Assembly: GCA_017411305.1 (NCBI GenBank)
Contig: JAFQQI010000043.1
Location: 1-64,000, forward strand
From: Lachnospiraceae bacterium
GTDB lineage: Bacteria > Bacillota > Clostridia > Lachnospirales > Lachnospiraceae
Direction of reading: 5' to 3'
DNA: 64,000 nucleotides
The notes below the pieces were generated by a model, which saw nothing but the letters and a program-made list of their open reading frames with translations, was not told the origin of the DNA and searched no databases. A program made the translations under genes and the position numbers. This document shows, one piece after another, positions 48,478 through 57,554 of the stretch. Each line of letters starts with the position of its first letter. The stretch's first letter is position 1.

Positions 48478-50247
48478 ATGGCTAGATTATTTCATAGAAA
48501 CCGGTACATCAACATCAAAGGAGAAGATGCGCCGGAGGCAGTGAAAGCTGCAGAACAAAAAGAAAACAGAAAAAAAGAAGACAGAAAAAAAGAAAAACCG
48601 GAAGAGAAAGCAACGGTTGTTTGTCCTGAATGCGGAAAAGTACTTGATAAGGACGCAGTTGTTACTAACGCCTATGTATGTACAGCCTGCGGAAGCTATT
48701 TCCGTGTACGGACTAAAAACAGAATCCGTATGGTTTGCGATAAGGGAACTTTTATTCCCTGGTTTGAAGACTTGGAAGTCAGCAATCCTCTTGATTTTCC
48801 CGGTTACGAAGAAAAACTTTCCGATGTGAAGGAAAAGACAGGCCTTCATGAAGGTGTTACCGTAGGTCTTGGCGAAATCTTTGGGGAAAAGGTAGCACTG
48901 GGTGTCTGTGATGCCAGATTTTTGATGGGTAGTATGGGACACGTAGTGGGTGAAAAAATAGCCCTTATGGTAGAAAAAGCTACCAAGGAGAAGCTTCCCG
49001 TGGTGATTTTCTGCTGCTCTGGCGGTGCCAGAATGCAGGAAGGGATTATTTCCCTGATGCAGATGGCAAAAACTTCTGCAGCATTACAAAAGCACTCCGA
49101 AGCAGGACTTCTTTATGTACCGGTGTTGACAGACCCTACAACCGGAGGTGTGACTGCAAGCTTTGCTATGCTGGGTGATATTATTTTGGCTGAGCCTGGT
49201 GCATTAATCGGTTTTGCCGGTCCCAGGGTCATTGAGCAGACCATCGGTCAGAAGCTTCCGGAAGGTTTTCAAAGAGCGGAGTTTTTGGTTGAGCACGGCA
49301 TGGTGGATGCCATTGTGGAACGTGATGATTTAAAGAGAACTCTTTATGAAATTGTAAAGAGCCATCGGATTTCTGCAAGCAATACGAATTTTAGTTCTTT
49401 TACTAGTGAACCTGTGAAATTCAGACCCTCTGAGATTTCCAAAGAGCGTATGGTAAAGGAAACAAGAAAGACTCCCTGGCAGAAGGTAAAGGAAGCAAGA
49501 AGCCTAACCCGTCCGGCAACACTTACTTATATTGATATGATTTTTGATGATTTTATCGAATTTCACGGTGACAGAAGCTTCGGTGATGATAAAGCCATTA
49601 TCGGCGGAATTGCATGGCTTTACGGACAGCCTGTAACCGTAATCGGCGTACAAAAGGGCAATGACGTAGAGGAATGTACCAAGCGCAATTACGGAATGAC
49701 ATCTCCGGAAGGATACCGTAAGGCACTGCGTCTGATGAAGCAGGCAGAAAAGTTCAAACGTCCCATTATCTGCTTTGTAAATACCTCCGGTGCTTATCCG
49801 GGCATGGAAGCAGAAGAAAGAGGACAGGGAGAAGCTATTGCAAGAAATTTATTTGAAATGGCAGGTCTCAAGGTGCCGGTGCTTTCTATTATTATTGGTG
49901 AAGGCGGCAGCGGCGGTGCACTGGGGTTGGCAGTAGGAAATGAAGTGTGGATGCTGGAAAATTCTACCTATTCTATCCTCTCGCCTGAAGGTTTTGCTTC
50001 CATTTTGTGGAAAGACGGTAAGCGTGCGGAGGAAGCGGCAGGTGTTATGGGCATTACTGCAGATGATTTAGCTGCTCTTTCGGTAATAGAGAGAATCATT
50101 CCGGAGTTTGGCGGTGCAGACAGTGTTACAGCCCGTGATATTGCAGGCTTTATGAAGGAAAAAATGGTTGATTTCTTAAAGAGATTTGACGGCATGGACG
50201 GAGAAGCCATTGCACAGGATCGTTACATGCGTTTTAGAAAATACTAA
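48478..50247 (+). CDS. accDA: Fused acetyl-CoA carboxylase carboxyltransferase (beta + alpha)
   Basis: 589 residues. The N-terminal half is AccD: the zinc ribbon has Cys49/52 and Cys68/71, followed by [12 protein letters not shown] and the crotonase fold to about residue 285. The C-terminal half is Acc[51 protein letters not shown] and [16 protein letters not shown] Lys/Glu-rich linker near residues 20-45 precedes the ribbon. The fusion ensures equal amounts of both subunits. BCCP (AccB) and biotin carboxylase (AccC) are not encoded nearby and must be supplied from elsewhere. Confidence 0.93.
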   Translation: MARLFHRNRYINIKGEDAPEAVKAAEQKENRKKEDRKKEKPEEKATVVCPECGKVLDKDAVVTNAYVCTACGSYFRVRTKNRIRMVCDKGTFIPWFEDLEVSNPLDFPGYEEKLSDVKEKTGLHEGVTVGLGEIFGEKVALGVCDARFLMGSMGHVVGEKIALMVEKATKEKLPVVIFCCSGGARMQEGIISLMQMAKTSAALQKHSEAGLLYVPVLTDPTTGGVTASFAMLGDIILAEPGALIGFAGPRVIEQTIGQKLPEGFQRAEFLVEHGMVDAIVERDDLKRTLYEIVKSHRISASNTNFSSFTSEPVKFRPSEISKERMVKETRKTPWQKVKEARSLTRPATLTYIDMIFDDFIEFHGDRSFGDDKAIIGGIAWLYGQPVTVIGVQKGNDVEECTKRNYGMTSPEGYRKALRLMKQAEKFKRPIICFVNTSGAYPGMEAEERGQGEAIARNLFEMAGLKVPVLSIIIGEGGSGGALGLAVGNEVWMLENSTYSILSPEGFASILWKDGKRAEEAAGVMGITADDLAALSVIERIIPEFGGADSVTARDIAGFMKEKMVDFLKRFDGMDGEAIAQDRYMRFRKY

Positions 50248-50261
50248 TATGTGAGGCATTT

Positions 50262-51326
50262 ATGAAAAAAGACATTGCTTTGAAAATCGGTGATTTGACA
50301 GCAAAGATACCGGTGATTCAAGGGGGGATGGGAGTAGGCGTCAGCCTCTCTTCTCTGGCAGGAACTGTAGCCCTTAACGGCGGCGTAGGAGTCATTTCCT
50401 CCGCCCAGATTGGCTTTCGTGACCCTATGTGGGACAAAAATCCTGTAGAAACCAATTTGAGAGTGCTGAAAGAAGAAATAAAGAAGGCAAAAGAAATTGC
50501 AAAAGGCTGTGGTGTAGTTGCCGTAAATATCATGGTAGCAACCAGGTTTTACGAGAAATATGTAAAGGCAGCCGTAGAAGCGGGAGTAGATTTGATTATT
50601 TCGGGAGCAGGACTTCCGGTGGAACTGCCTCAATTTGTGAAAGACTCAGGAACCAAAATTGCTCCCATCGTATCTTCGTTAAAGTCCTTTGATGTTATCA
50701 GTAAATATTGGAAAAAGAAATACAATAAGCTTCCGGACATGGTAGTAATCGAAGGCCCGTTAGCCGGCGGACATTTGGGCTTTAAAGCGGAAGAACTTGC
50801 CCATATTGAGGCGATGAACTATGAGGAAGAAGTAAAACGGATTATCAGCCGTGTCCGGGAAACAGAGGAAGGAAGCAGAATTCCCGTGGTAGCGGCAGGC
50901 GGTATTTATGAAGGTAAGGATGCTCTTGCGTATATGGAAATGGGCGCTGACGGTGTGCAGGTAGCCACCCGTTTCGTAACTACTTATGAGTGTGATGCGG
51001 ATATCCGTTATAAGGAAGCGTACATTCAGGCAAAAGAAGAAGATATTATTATCGTGAAAAGTCCTGTAGGAATGCCCGGCAGAGCCATCAAAAATCTGTT
51101 TCTGGATCAGGTGGCAAAAGCAGAGGTGGTAAAGGATAAGTGCCATCAGTGCCTTGCCAAATGTAATCCTGCAGAAATTCCTTATTGCATTACCGATGCC
51201 CTGATAAATGCAGTAAGGGGTCTGACACAGGAGGGACTTTTATTCTGCGGTGCCAATGCCTATAAAGCAAAAGAGCTTGAATGGGTAGCAGATATTATGA
51301 AAGAATTTGAGGAGGAATTGTCATGA
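50262..51326 (+). CDS. FabK-like/nitronate monooxygenase family flavoprotein
   Basis: 354 residues. IPVIQGGMGVGVSLSSLAG and GVGVISSAQIGFRD start the FMN barrel; VVAAGGIYEGKDA and ADGVQVATRFVTTYECD hold the phosphate site. A C-terminal extension with CHQCLAKCNPAEIPYC and FCGANAYK is Cys-rich and may bind metal. It is a second FabK relative in this operon, distinct from the one at 44071. It may be an alternative enoyl reductase, a nitronate oxygenase or an unsaturated fatty acid enzyme; sequence alone does not settle it. Its stop overlaps the fabH start. Confidence 0.8.
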   Translation: MKKDIALKIGDLTAKIPVIQGGMGVGVSLSSLAGTVALNGGVGVISSAQIGFRDPMWDKNPVETNLRVLKEEIKKAKEIAKGCGVVAVNIMVATRFYEKYVKAAVEAGVDLIISGAGLPVELPQFVKDSGTKIAPIVSSLKSFDVISKYWKKKYNKLPDMVVIEGPLAGGHLGFKAEELAHIEAMNYEEEVKRIISRVRETEEGSRIPVVAAGGIYEGKDALAYMEMGADGVQVATRFVTTYECDADIRYKEAYIQAKEEDIIIVKSPVGMPGRAIKNLFLDQVAKAEVVKDKCHQCLAKCNPAEIPYCITDALINAVRGLTQEGLLFCGANAYKAKELEWVADIMKEFEEELS

Positions 51327-52285
51327 CGACAAGAATTATAGGTACGGGAAGCTGTCTGCCTAAGAAGGTGCTGACCAATACGGAAATGGAGACAATTGTT
51401 GAAACCTCCGATGAATGGATTAAAAGCCGTACGGGTATAGAACAGAGGCATATGGCTATCCAGGAGACAACTACCTCTTTGGCTGTAGAAGCAGCAAAAA
51501 GAGCACTTGAGGATGCTAAGACACAGGCGGAAGAAATTGACCTGATTATTGTAGGCAGCGTTTCCACAGACAGACACTTTCCATCAACAGCCTGTGAAGT
51601 ACAAAGTGCCATTGGTGCCGTGAACGCAACAGCCTTTGATATTAATGCGGCATGCTCCGGATTTTTATTCGGACTTGGTATTGCCAATGCATACTTTGCA
51701 TCGGGAACCTTCCGCAAAGCATTGATTATCGGTGCAGAAGTACTTTCTAAGATGATGAACTGGGAGGATCGGAGCACCTGTGTACTGTTTGGAGACGGCG
51801 CAGGAGCAGCAGTGGTAGAGAAGTCAGAAGAGGGTATTATCAGCATGACTCAGGGTTCTGACGGAGCAAAGGGCGGCGTGCTGAGTTGCTGTAACAGACC
51901 GGTAAACAACCCCTTTGTAACAAATGATACAGCCCTTGATTATACATCCATGAACGGACAGGAGGTTTACAAGTTTGCAGTACGAACTGTTCCGGAGGCA
52001 ATCAGCAAGGTGCTGGGTGATGCAGGCGTAAGTCCTGATGAAGTGAAATATTTTGTACTGCACCAGGCAAATATCCGGATTATTGAAGCAGTATCCAAAA
52101 GATTGGGACAGTCGATGGAAAAGTTTCCCACAAATCTGCAGAAATGTGGTAATATATCAGCAGCAAGTGTACCCATTCTTTTGGACGAAGTAAATAAGGC
52201 AGGAATGTTAAACAAAGGTGATAAAATTGTATTGGCCGGTTTCGGTGCAGGCTTAACATGGGGTGCTGCACTTGTTACCTGGTAG
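51323..52285 (+). CDS. fabH: 3-oxoacyl-ACP synthase III
   Basis: 320 residues. IIGTGSCLPKKVLTNTEME start; NAACSGFLFGL holds Cys111, VLHQANIRII the His and NCGNISAAS-type KCGNISAASVP the Asn. Starts chain synthesis by condensing acetyl- or branched acyl-CoA with malonyl-ACP. Usually the first gene of fab clusters, here near the end and translationally coupled (ATGA overlap) to the preceding flavoprotein gene. Confidence 0.95.
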   Translation: MTTRIIGTGSCLPKKVLTNTEMETIVETSDEWIKSRTGIEQRHMAIQETTTSLAVEAAKRALEDAKTQAEEIDLIIVGSVSTDRHFPSTACEVQSAIGAVNATAFDINAACSGFLFGLGIANAYFASGTFRKALIIGAEVLSKMMNWEDRSTCVLFGDGAGAAVVEKSEEGIISMTQGSDGAKGGVLSCCNRPVNNPFVTNDTALDYTSMNGQEVYKFAVRTVPEAISKVLGDAGVSPDEVKYFVLHQANIRIIEAVSKRLGQSMEKFPTNLQKCGNISAASVPILLDEVNKAGMLNKGDKIVLAGFGAGLTWGAALVTW

Positions 52286-52302
52286 AAAAGGATTGTGATA
52301 GT

Positions 52303-52737
52303 ATGAATCTTGATCAGACTCTGAACACGTTATTAGTGTCTTTATTTCATGATATTTTAGATATAGAGGAAAAATCCCTGATTGTGGATGAATTCAGTGA
52401 TATTACCGTAAATGATATGCATGTGATAGAAGCTATCGGCATGGAGGAAAAAAGACCCAGCTCTGTGGTAGCCAAAAGCTTGGATGTAACTATGGGTACG
52501 CTGACAAAAGCGATTGACGGGTTAAATGAAAAGGGTTATGTAAACCGTGAGAGAAGCACACAGGATAAAAGAGTAGTGCTTCTATCCCTCACGGAGAAAG
52601 GTGAAAAAGCATTTGACCATCATGCGGAATTTCACAGAAATATGATTAAGAGCGTCATTGCACAGCTGAGTTTAGAGGAAAGAGAGATTCTGGGGAAAAC
52701 CCTAGAAGACCTTACCAAGTTTTTAAGAAGCCTTTAG
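52303..52737 (+). CDS. MarR-family regulator, probable FabT-like repressor of the fab operon
   Basis: 144 residues from ATG 52303; the longer frame from 52258 overlaps fabH and lacks a site. The winged helix reads RPSSVVAKSLDVTMGTLTKA, with INDRSTQDKRV-type wing RERSTQDKRVVLLSLTEKG. It is FabT/MarR in type and follows fabH by 17 bases. FabT proteins use acyl-ACP as corepressor and bind TTTGA-N3-TCAAA sites, as found at acpP. Being in the operon it would control itself. No such operator is seen immediately upstream of its own gene. Confidence 0.88.
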   Translation: MNLDQTLNTLLVSLFHDILDIEEKSLIVDEFSDITVNDMHVIEAIGMEEKRPSSVVAKSLDVTMGTLTKAIDGLNEKGYVNRERSTQDKRVVLLSLTEKGEKAFDHHAEFHRNMIKSVIAQLSLEEREILGKTLEDLTKFLRSL

Positions 52738-52749
52738 GGGCTTCTTTTT
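52723..52749 (+). terminator. Terminator of the fatty-acid operon
   Basis: AAGAAGCC (52723-52730) pairs with GGCTTCTT (52737-52744), then TTTTT. The left arm overlaps the last codons of the MarR gene. Confidence 0.88.
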
Positions 52750-52849
52750 TTAGATTTTTATATTGAAAAATAAAAAAGGATTTTGAGAAGAAATGCCGAA
52801 TATTAAATTAGGAGCTTTGTTGGAATCTGAATCGGCATAGGAGCAAAAG

Positions 52850-53854
52850 ATGAATATCCGAGAAAATCTGGAACGTCTGGAAAAAGAATATTTAAGTCCT
52901 TATGCGGCTTACAGTGCAGAATCAAGAGGCCGTCTGCGTCCTGAGGAGCAGTGCGACATCCGCCCTGTTTATCAGAGAGACAGGGACAGAATCTTACATT
53001 CCAAATCTTTCCGTAGACTAAAGGACAAAACCCAGGTATTTCTGGCACCGGAAGGGGATCACTATCGGACCCGTCTGACCCATACCTTAGAGGTTTCCCA
53101 AAATGCAAGAACCATTGCCAAAGCCCTTCGTATGAACGAAGATTTGGTAGAAGCCATTGCTCTGGGACATGATTTGGGACATACTCCCTTCGGTCATGCA
53201 GGGGAAAGGGCGTTAAATGCGGTTTGCCCTTTCGGATTCAGTCACAGTGACCAAAGTGTAAGAATCGTGGATTTGCTGGAAAAGGGCGGTCAGGGACTGA
53301 ATCTGACCCATGAGGTAAGGGACGGAATTCTGAATCATCAGACCAAAGGAATGCCCTATACGCTGGAAGGCAAAATTGTCAGATTTTCCGATAAGATTGC
53401 CTATATCCATCATGATATGGATGATGCCATCCGTGCAGGAATCCTGAAGGAATCGGATGTGCCTAAGGAAATCAGTGATGTAATCGGCTATACCACAGGA
53501 GAGAGACTGGACCATTTTATTCATGATATCGTAAGTACCAGCTATGATAAGAATGACATCATGATGTCAGAGCCTGTGGCAGAAGCCATGCAGAAGCTTC
53601 GCAGATTTATGTTTGAACGTGTTTATCAGAATAAGGAAGCCAAAAGCGAAGAGGGAAAAGCAGAAATGCTGGTGCAGACCCTGTACAGCTATTATCGCCA
53701 TCATTTAGAGCTTCTTAGCGACGACTGGATTAATTTAATTAAAAGAGGCGAGCCGGAAGAAAAGATTGTATGTGATTACATAGCCGCTATGACGGACCGG
53801 TTTGCTATTTCCAAATACGAGGAAATCTATATTCCCAAGTCATGGCAATTATAA
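52850..53854 (+). CDS. dgt: Deoxyguanosinetriphosphate triphosphohydrolase-like protein
   Basis: 334 residues with an HD domain: THTLEVSQNARTIAK, GHDLGHTPFGHAGE and YIHHDMDDAIRAG hold the metal ligands. Removes triphosphate from dNTPs. The gene commonly precedes dnaG in Clostridia. Start ATG after aggagcaaaag; dnaG starts 15 bases after its stop. Confidence 0.93.
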   Translation: MNIRENLERLEKEYLSPYAAYSAESRGRLRPEEQCDIRPVYQRDRDRILHSKSFRRLKDKTQVFLAPEGDHYRTRLTHTLEVSQNARTIAKALRMNEDLVEAIALGHDLGHTPFGHAGERALNAVCPFGFSHSDQSVRIVDLLEKGGQGLNLTHEVRDGILNHQTKGMPYTLEGKIVRFSDKIAYIHHDMDDAIRAGILKESDVPKEISDVIGYTTGERLDHFIHDIVSTSYDKNDIMMSEPVAEAMQKLRRFMFERVYQNKEAKSEEGKAEMLVQTLYSYYRHHLELLSDDWINLIKRGEPEEKIVCDYIAAMTDRFAISKYEEIYIPKSWQL

Positions 53855-53869
53855 AAGGAAGGCAGTTTT

Positions 53870-55642
53870 ATGTATTATCCGGATGAAATAGTTGAAGAAG
53901 TACGCATGAAAAACGATATAGTGGATGTGGTTTCCGGATATGTCAAAATCCAGAAAAAGGGAAGCAGTTATTTCGGACTTTGTCCTTTTCATAACGAAAA
54001 GTCCCCTTCTTTCTCCGTTTCCCCAAGCAGGCAGATGTATTATTGCTTTGGCTGCGGTGCAGGCGGTAATGTTTTTACCTTTGTAATGGAGTATGAAAAT
54101 TATTCCTTTCCGGAGGCCATTAAGCACCTGGCACAGAAGGCAGGAGTTTCCCTTCCGGAAGCAGAATATTCCGAAGAAATGAAAAAAAGAGAAAGTAAGC
54201 GGAGCAGGCTTCTTGAGGTAAACAAGGAAGCAGCCAAGTATTTCTTTTACCAGCTTCGAAGTGATAAGGGAGAAGGCGGTTATGCTTATCTTAAGAAACG
54301 GCAACTTTCCGATGAAACCATCAAAAAGTTTGGTTTAGGCTTTGCCAATGTGACAAGCAATGATTTGGTAAAGTACCTAAAAGGCAAAGGCTTTGAGGAC
54401 AAGCTGATTCAGGAAGCAGGTCTTGCTAGCTTTGATGAAAAGTATGGTATGCATGATAAGTTTTGGAACAGGGTCATGTTTCCCATACAGGATATTAACC
54501 ATAGGGTAATCGGCTTTGGCGGCAGAGTCATGGGGGATGCGAAACCCAAGTATTTAAACTCTCCGGAAACCATGATTTTTGATAAAAGCCGTAATTTGTA
54601 CGGTCTGAACTATGCCAGAACCTCCCGCAAAAACAATGTGATTCTTTGCGAAGGATATATGGACGTCATTGCCATGCATCAGGCAGGATTTACCCAGGCA
54701 GTAGCTTCCCTGGGTACGGCATTTACGGAAGGACAGGCTTCCCTGCTGAAGCGCTATACGGAAGAAGTAATTTTGGCCTATGACAGTGATGGGGCAGGTA
54801 CCACGGCAGCCCTTAGGGCTATCGGCATTTTAAAGGAAGCAGGCCTTACCGGCAAGGTACTGAATTTAGAGCCGTATAAGGACCCTGACGAATTCATTAA
54901 AAATATGGGGACGGAAGCCTTTGAGGAACGGATGAAAGCGGCAGAGAACAGCTTCTTCTTTGAAATTCGTATGTTGCAGAAGGACTATGATTTACAGGAT
55001 CCCGAGTCCAAAACAAAATTTTACAGGGAAATTGCCAAAAAGCTTTGCGGCTTTTCAGAAGAGGTGGAACGGGACAACTATATACAGGCAGTGGCCGATA
55101 AGTACAGTATCGGTACCCAGAATTTAAAAAAACTGGTGTTATCTTATGCAACACAGACCGGACTGGCAAAGCCGGCAGAGCGTCCCAAGTCGGGCATCCA
55201 AAAGAAGAATACGCCGGATGAGATGCGTAAGAAATCCCAAAGACTGTTACTTACCTGGCTGGTAGAGGAGCCGTCTTTGTACGGAAAAATCAAAAAATAT
55301 ATTTCCACGGAGGATTTTACCGAGGATTTATATAAAAAAGTAGCTGAAAGGCTTTTTGCAGACCTGGAGCAGGGACAAATGAACCCCGCAGCCATCATCA
55401 GTCTGTTTTCTGATGAAGAGGAGCAGAGGGAAGTAGCAGGTGTCTTTAACACCAGATTAAAAGAATTGACTACCAGGGCAGAGCAGGAAAAGGCCTTCCA
55501 TGATATCGTTTTAGCGGTAAAACGTAACAGTTATGAATATTATTCTGCGCAGCTGGGAAGTGACGTTTCGGCGTTAAACCAGGTAATTGCAGGAAAAAAA
55601 GCACTGGAAGAACTTAGCAAAACGCATATTTCACTGGATTAA
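53870..55642 (+). CDS. dnaG: DNA primase
   Basis: 590 residues. The zinc-binding domain (CPFHNEKSPSFSVSPSRQMY then YCFGCG, about 38-65), the TOPRIM domain (VILCEGYMDVIAMHQ, LAYDSDGAG) and the C-terminal helicase-binding region are present. Synthesises RNA primers for replication. Part of the macromolecular synthesis cluster with rpoD. Confidence 0.97.
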   Translation: MYYPDEIVEEVRMKNDIVDVVSGYVKIQKKGSSYFGLCPFHNEKSPSFSVSPSRQMYYCFGCGAGGNVFTFVMEYENYSFPEAIKHLAQKAGVSLPEAEYSEEMKKRESKRSRLLEVNKEAAKYFFYQLRSDKGEGGYAYLKKRQLSDETIKKFGLGFANVTSNDLVKYLKGKGFEDKLIQEAGLASFDEKYGMHDKFWNRVMFPIQDINHRVIGFGGRVMGDAKPKYLNSPETMIFDKSRNLYGLNYARTSRKNNVILCEGYMDVIAMHQAGFTQAVASLGTAFTEGQASLLKRYTEEVILAYDSDGAGTTAALRAIGILKEAGLTGKVLNLEPYKDPDEFIKNMGTEAFEERMKAAENSFFFEIRMLQKDYDLQDPESKTKFYREIAKKLCGFSEEVERDNYIQAVADKYSIGTQNLKKLVLSYATQTGLAKPAERPKSGIQKKNTPDEMRKKSQRLLLTWLVEEPSLYGKIKKYISTEDFTEDLYKKVAERLFADLEQGQMNPAAIISLFSDEEEQREVAGVFNTRLKELTTRAEQEKAFHDIVLAVKRNSYEYYSAQLGSDVSALNQVIAGKKALEELSKTHISLD

Positions 55643-55695
55643 GGTCAGACTATAATTAAAATCAGTAATAAAAGCAGGAAGGATGGAACCTAAGA

Positions 55696-56802
55696 ATGGA
55701 CGAAAATGTACAGGCAAAGCTGGATGAGAAAGTAAAAAGTCTCTTAGCCGTTGCCAAGAAGAAAAAGAATGTTCTGGAATATCAGGAAATTGCTGAGTAT
55801 TTTGCAGACATGGCTTTGGGAGAAGAACAAATTGAGAAGGTCGTGGAATTCCTTGAACAGGGCGGCGTAGACGTACTTCGTATTACAGAGGATGTAGAGG
55901 ATGAAGAAATCATTCTTTCCGAAGAAGATGAAGTGGATATGGAGAATATTGACCTTTCCGTACCGGAAGGTGTCAGCATTGAAGACCCTGTCAGAATGTA
56001 TTTAAAGGAAATCGGTAAAGTGCCGCTGCTTAGTGCAGAAGAAGAAATTGAACTGGCACAGAAGATGGAAGACGGGGATCAGGAAGCGAAAAAACGCCTT
56101 GCAGAGGCCAATCTTCGTCTGGTAGTAAGTATTGCCAAAAGATATGTAGGACGCGGAATGCTGTTCCTTGATTTAATTCAGGAGGGTAATCTTGGTCTGA
56201 TTAAAGCGGTAGAAAAATTTGATTACCGTAAGGGATATAAGTTTTCAACTTATGCTACCTGGTGGATTCGCCAGGCAATAACAAGAGCTATTGCGGATCA
56301 GGCAAGAACCATCCGTATTCCTGTGCATATGGTGGAAACCATCAATAAGCTGATTCGTGTCAGCAGACAGTTACTTCAGGAATTAGGCCGTGAACCTACC
56401 CCTGAAGAAATTGCAGAGGAAATGAATCTTCCCGTAGAAAGAGTCAGAGAAATCCTTAAGATTTCCCAGGAACCTGTTTCCCTGGAAACCCCTATCGGTG
56501 AAGAGGAAGATTCCCATTTGGGAGACTTTATCCAGGATGACAATGTACCCGTACCTGCAGACGCAGCTGCCTTCACCTTATTGAAGGAACAGCTTGTAGA
56601 GGTGCTTGGTACTTTAACAGAAAGAGAGCAGAAGGTACTTCGCCTTCGTTTCGGTTTAGATGACGGAAGAGCCAGAACCTTGGAAGAGGTTGGTAAGGAA
56701 TTTAACGTTACCAGAGAGCGTATCAGACAGATTGAGGCCAAAGCGCTTCGTAAATTACGTCATCCCAGCAGAAGCCGTAAGCTGAAAGATTATCTTGATT
56801 AA
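55696..56802 (+). CDS. rpoD: RNA polymerase sigma factor RpoD/SigA
   Basis: 368 residues. Region 1.1 (1-75), region 1.2 ([16 protein letters not shown]), region 2 ([36 protein letters not shown]), region 3 ([16 protein letters not shown]) and region 4 ([20 protein letters not shown]) are all present. Primary sigma factor. A TATAAT at about 55650 in the dnaG-rpoD gap may be an own promoter. Confidence 0.97.
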   Translation: MDENVQAKLDEKVKSLLAVAKKKKNVLEYQEIAEYFADMALGEEQIEKVVEFLEQGGVDVLRITEDVEDEEIILSEEDEVDMENIDLSVPEGVSIEDPVRMYLKEIGKVPLLSAEEEIELAQKMEDGDQEAKKRLAEANLRLVVSIAKRYVGRGMLFLDLIQEGNLGLIKAVEKFDYRKGYKFSTYATWWIRQAITRAIADQARTIRIPVHMVETINKLIRVSRQLLQELGREPTPEEIAEEMNLPVERVREILKISQEPVSLETPIGEEEDSHLGDFIQDDNVPVPADAAAFTLLKEQLVEVLGTLTEREQKVLRLRFGLDDGRARTLEEVGKEFNVTRERIRQIEAKALRKLRHPSRSRKLKDYLD

Positions 56803-56813
56803 GGATATTGCAT

Positions 56814-57542
56814 ATGAGCAGACAGGTAGAGCTATCAAAACGTATGCAGGCAGTGGCGGATATGGTGACCGTTGGAAACAGGGTATGCGATGTGGGGTGC
56901 GACCATGGATATGTTTCCATTTATTTGGTGCAGGCGGGGATTTCTCCCCGGGTCCTTGCCATGGATGTCAATAAAGGACCGCTGAAACGGGCTGAAGAGC
57001 ATGTCAAAGCGTATGAAAAAGAAGCCTACATAGAGCTTCGCCTTTCCGATGGACTTTGTGCATACAAAAAAGGGGAAGCAGACAGCCTTTTATGTGCCGG
57101 AATGGGCGGCAGATTACTGATGAAGATTTTGGAGAGGGAACCGGACAAAACGGAAAGCTTCCGGGAATTGATTTTGCAGCCCCAGTCGGAACTGAAGTTA
57201 TTTCGTAAATTTTTAAGAGAAAAGGGATATTCCATCCTTGCGGAAAATATGATTCTGGAGGATGGAAAGTTTTACCCCATGATGAAGGTGAGCCCCAAAA
57301 GCATGGGAACAGGGACTGAGATACAGGATGAGGATACGGAAAGCATGGACTTATTAGGACCTTATCTGTTACAGAACCAAAACCCTGTGCTTCTTGCCTA
57401 TATCCGGCAGGAAATACAGGTAAAAGAGGGTATTTTGGAGGGGCTGAAGAAGCAGGAGCAGAAGGAAAAATTATTGCTTCGGAGGCAGGAAATTGAAAAA
57501 GAACTGGTGTTATTAAAAAATGCCGTTCAAAAGTGGTATTGA
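56814..57542 (+). CDS. trmK: tRNA (adenine-22 N1)-methyltransferase
   Basis: 242 residues from ATG 56814. RVCDVGCDHGYVSIYLVQ is the SAM-binding motif I, with CAGMGGRLLMKIL later, followed by a C-terminal coiled coil. Matches TrmK (COG2384), which methylates A22 of tRNA. It follows rpoD by 11 bases, its usual neighbour in Firmicutes. Confidence 0.92.
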   Translation: MSRQVELSKRMQAVADMVTVGNRVCDVGCDHGYVSIYLVQAGISPRVLAMDVNKGPLKRAEEHVKAYEKEAYIELRLSDGLCAYKKGEADSLLCAGMGGRLLMKILEREPDKTESFRELILQPQSELKLFRKFLREKGYSILAENMILEDGKFYPMMKVSPKSMGTGTEIQDEDTESMDLLGPYLLQNQNPVLLAYIRQEIQVKEGILEGLKKQEQKEKLLLRRQEIEKELVLLKNAVQKWY

Positions 57543-57554
57543 AGGGAGGTTTTT

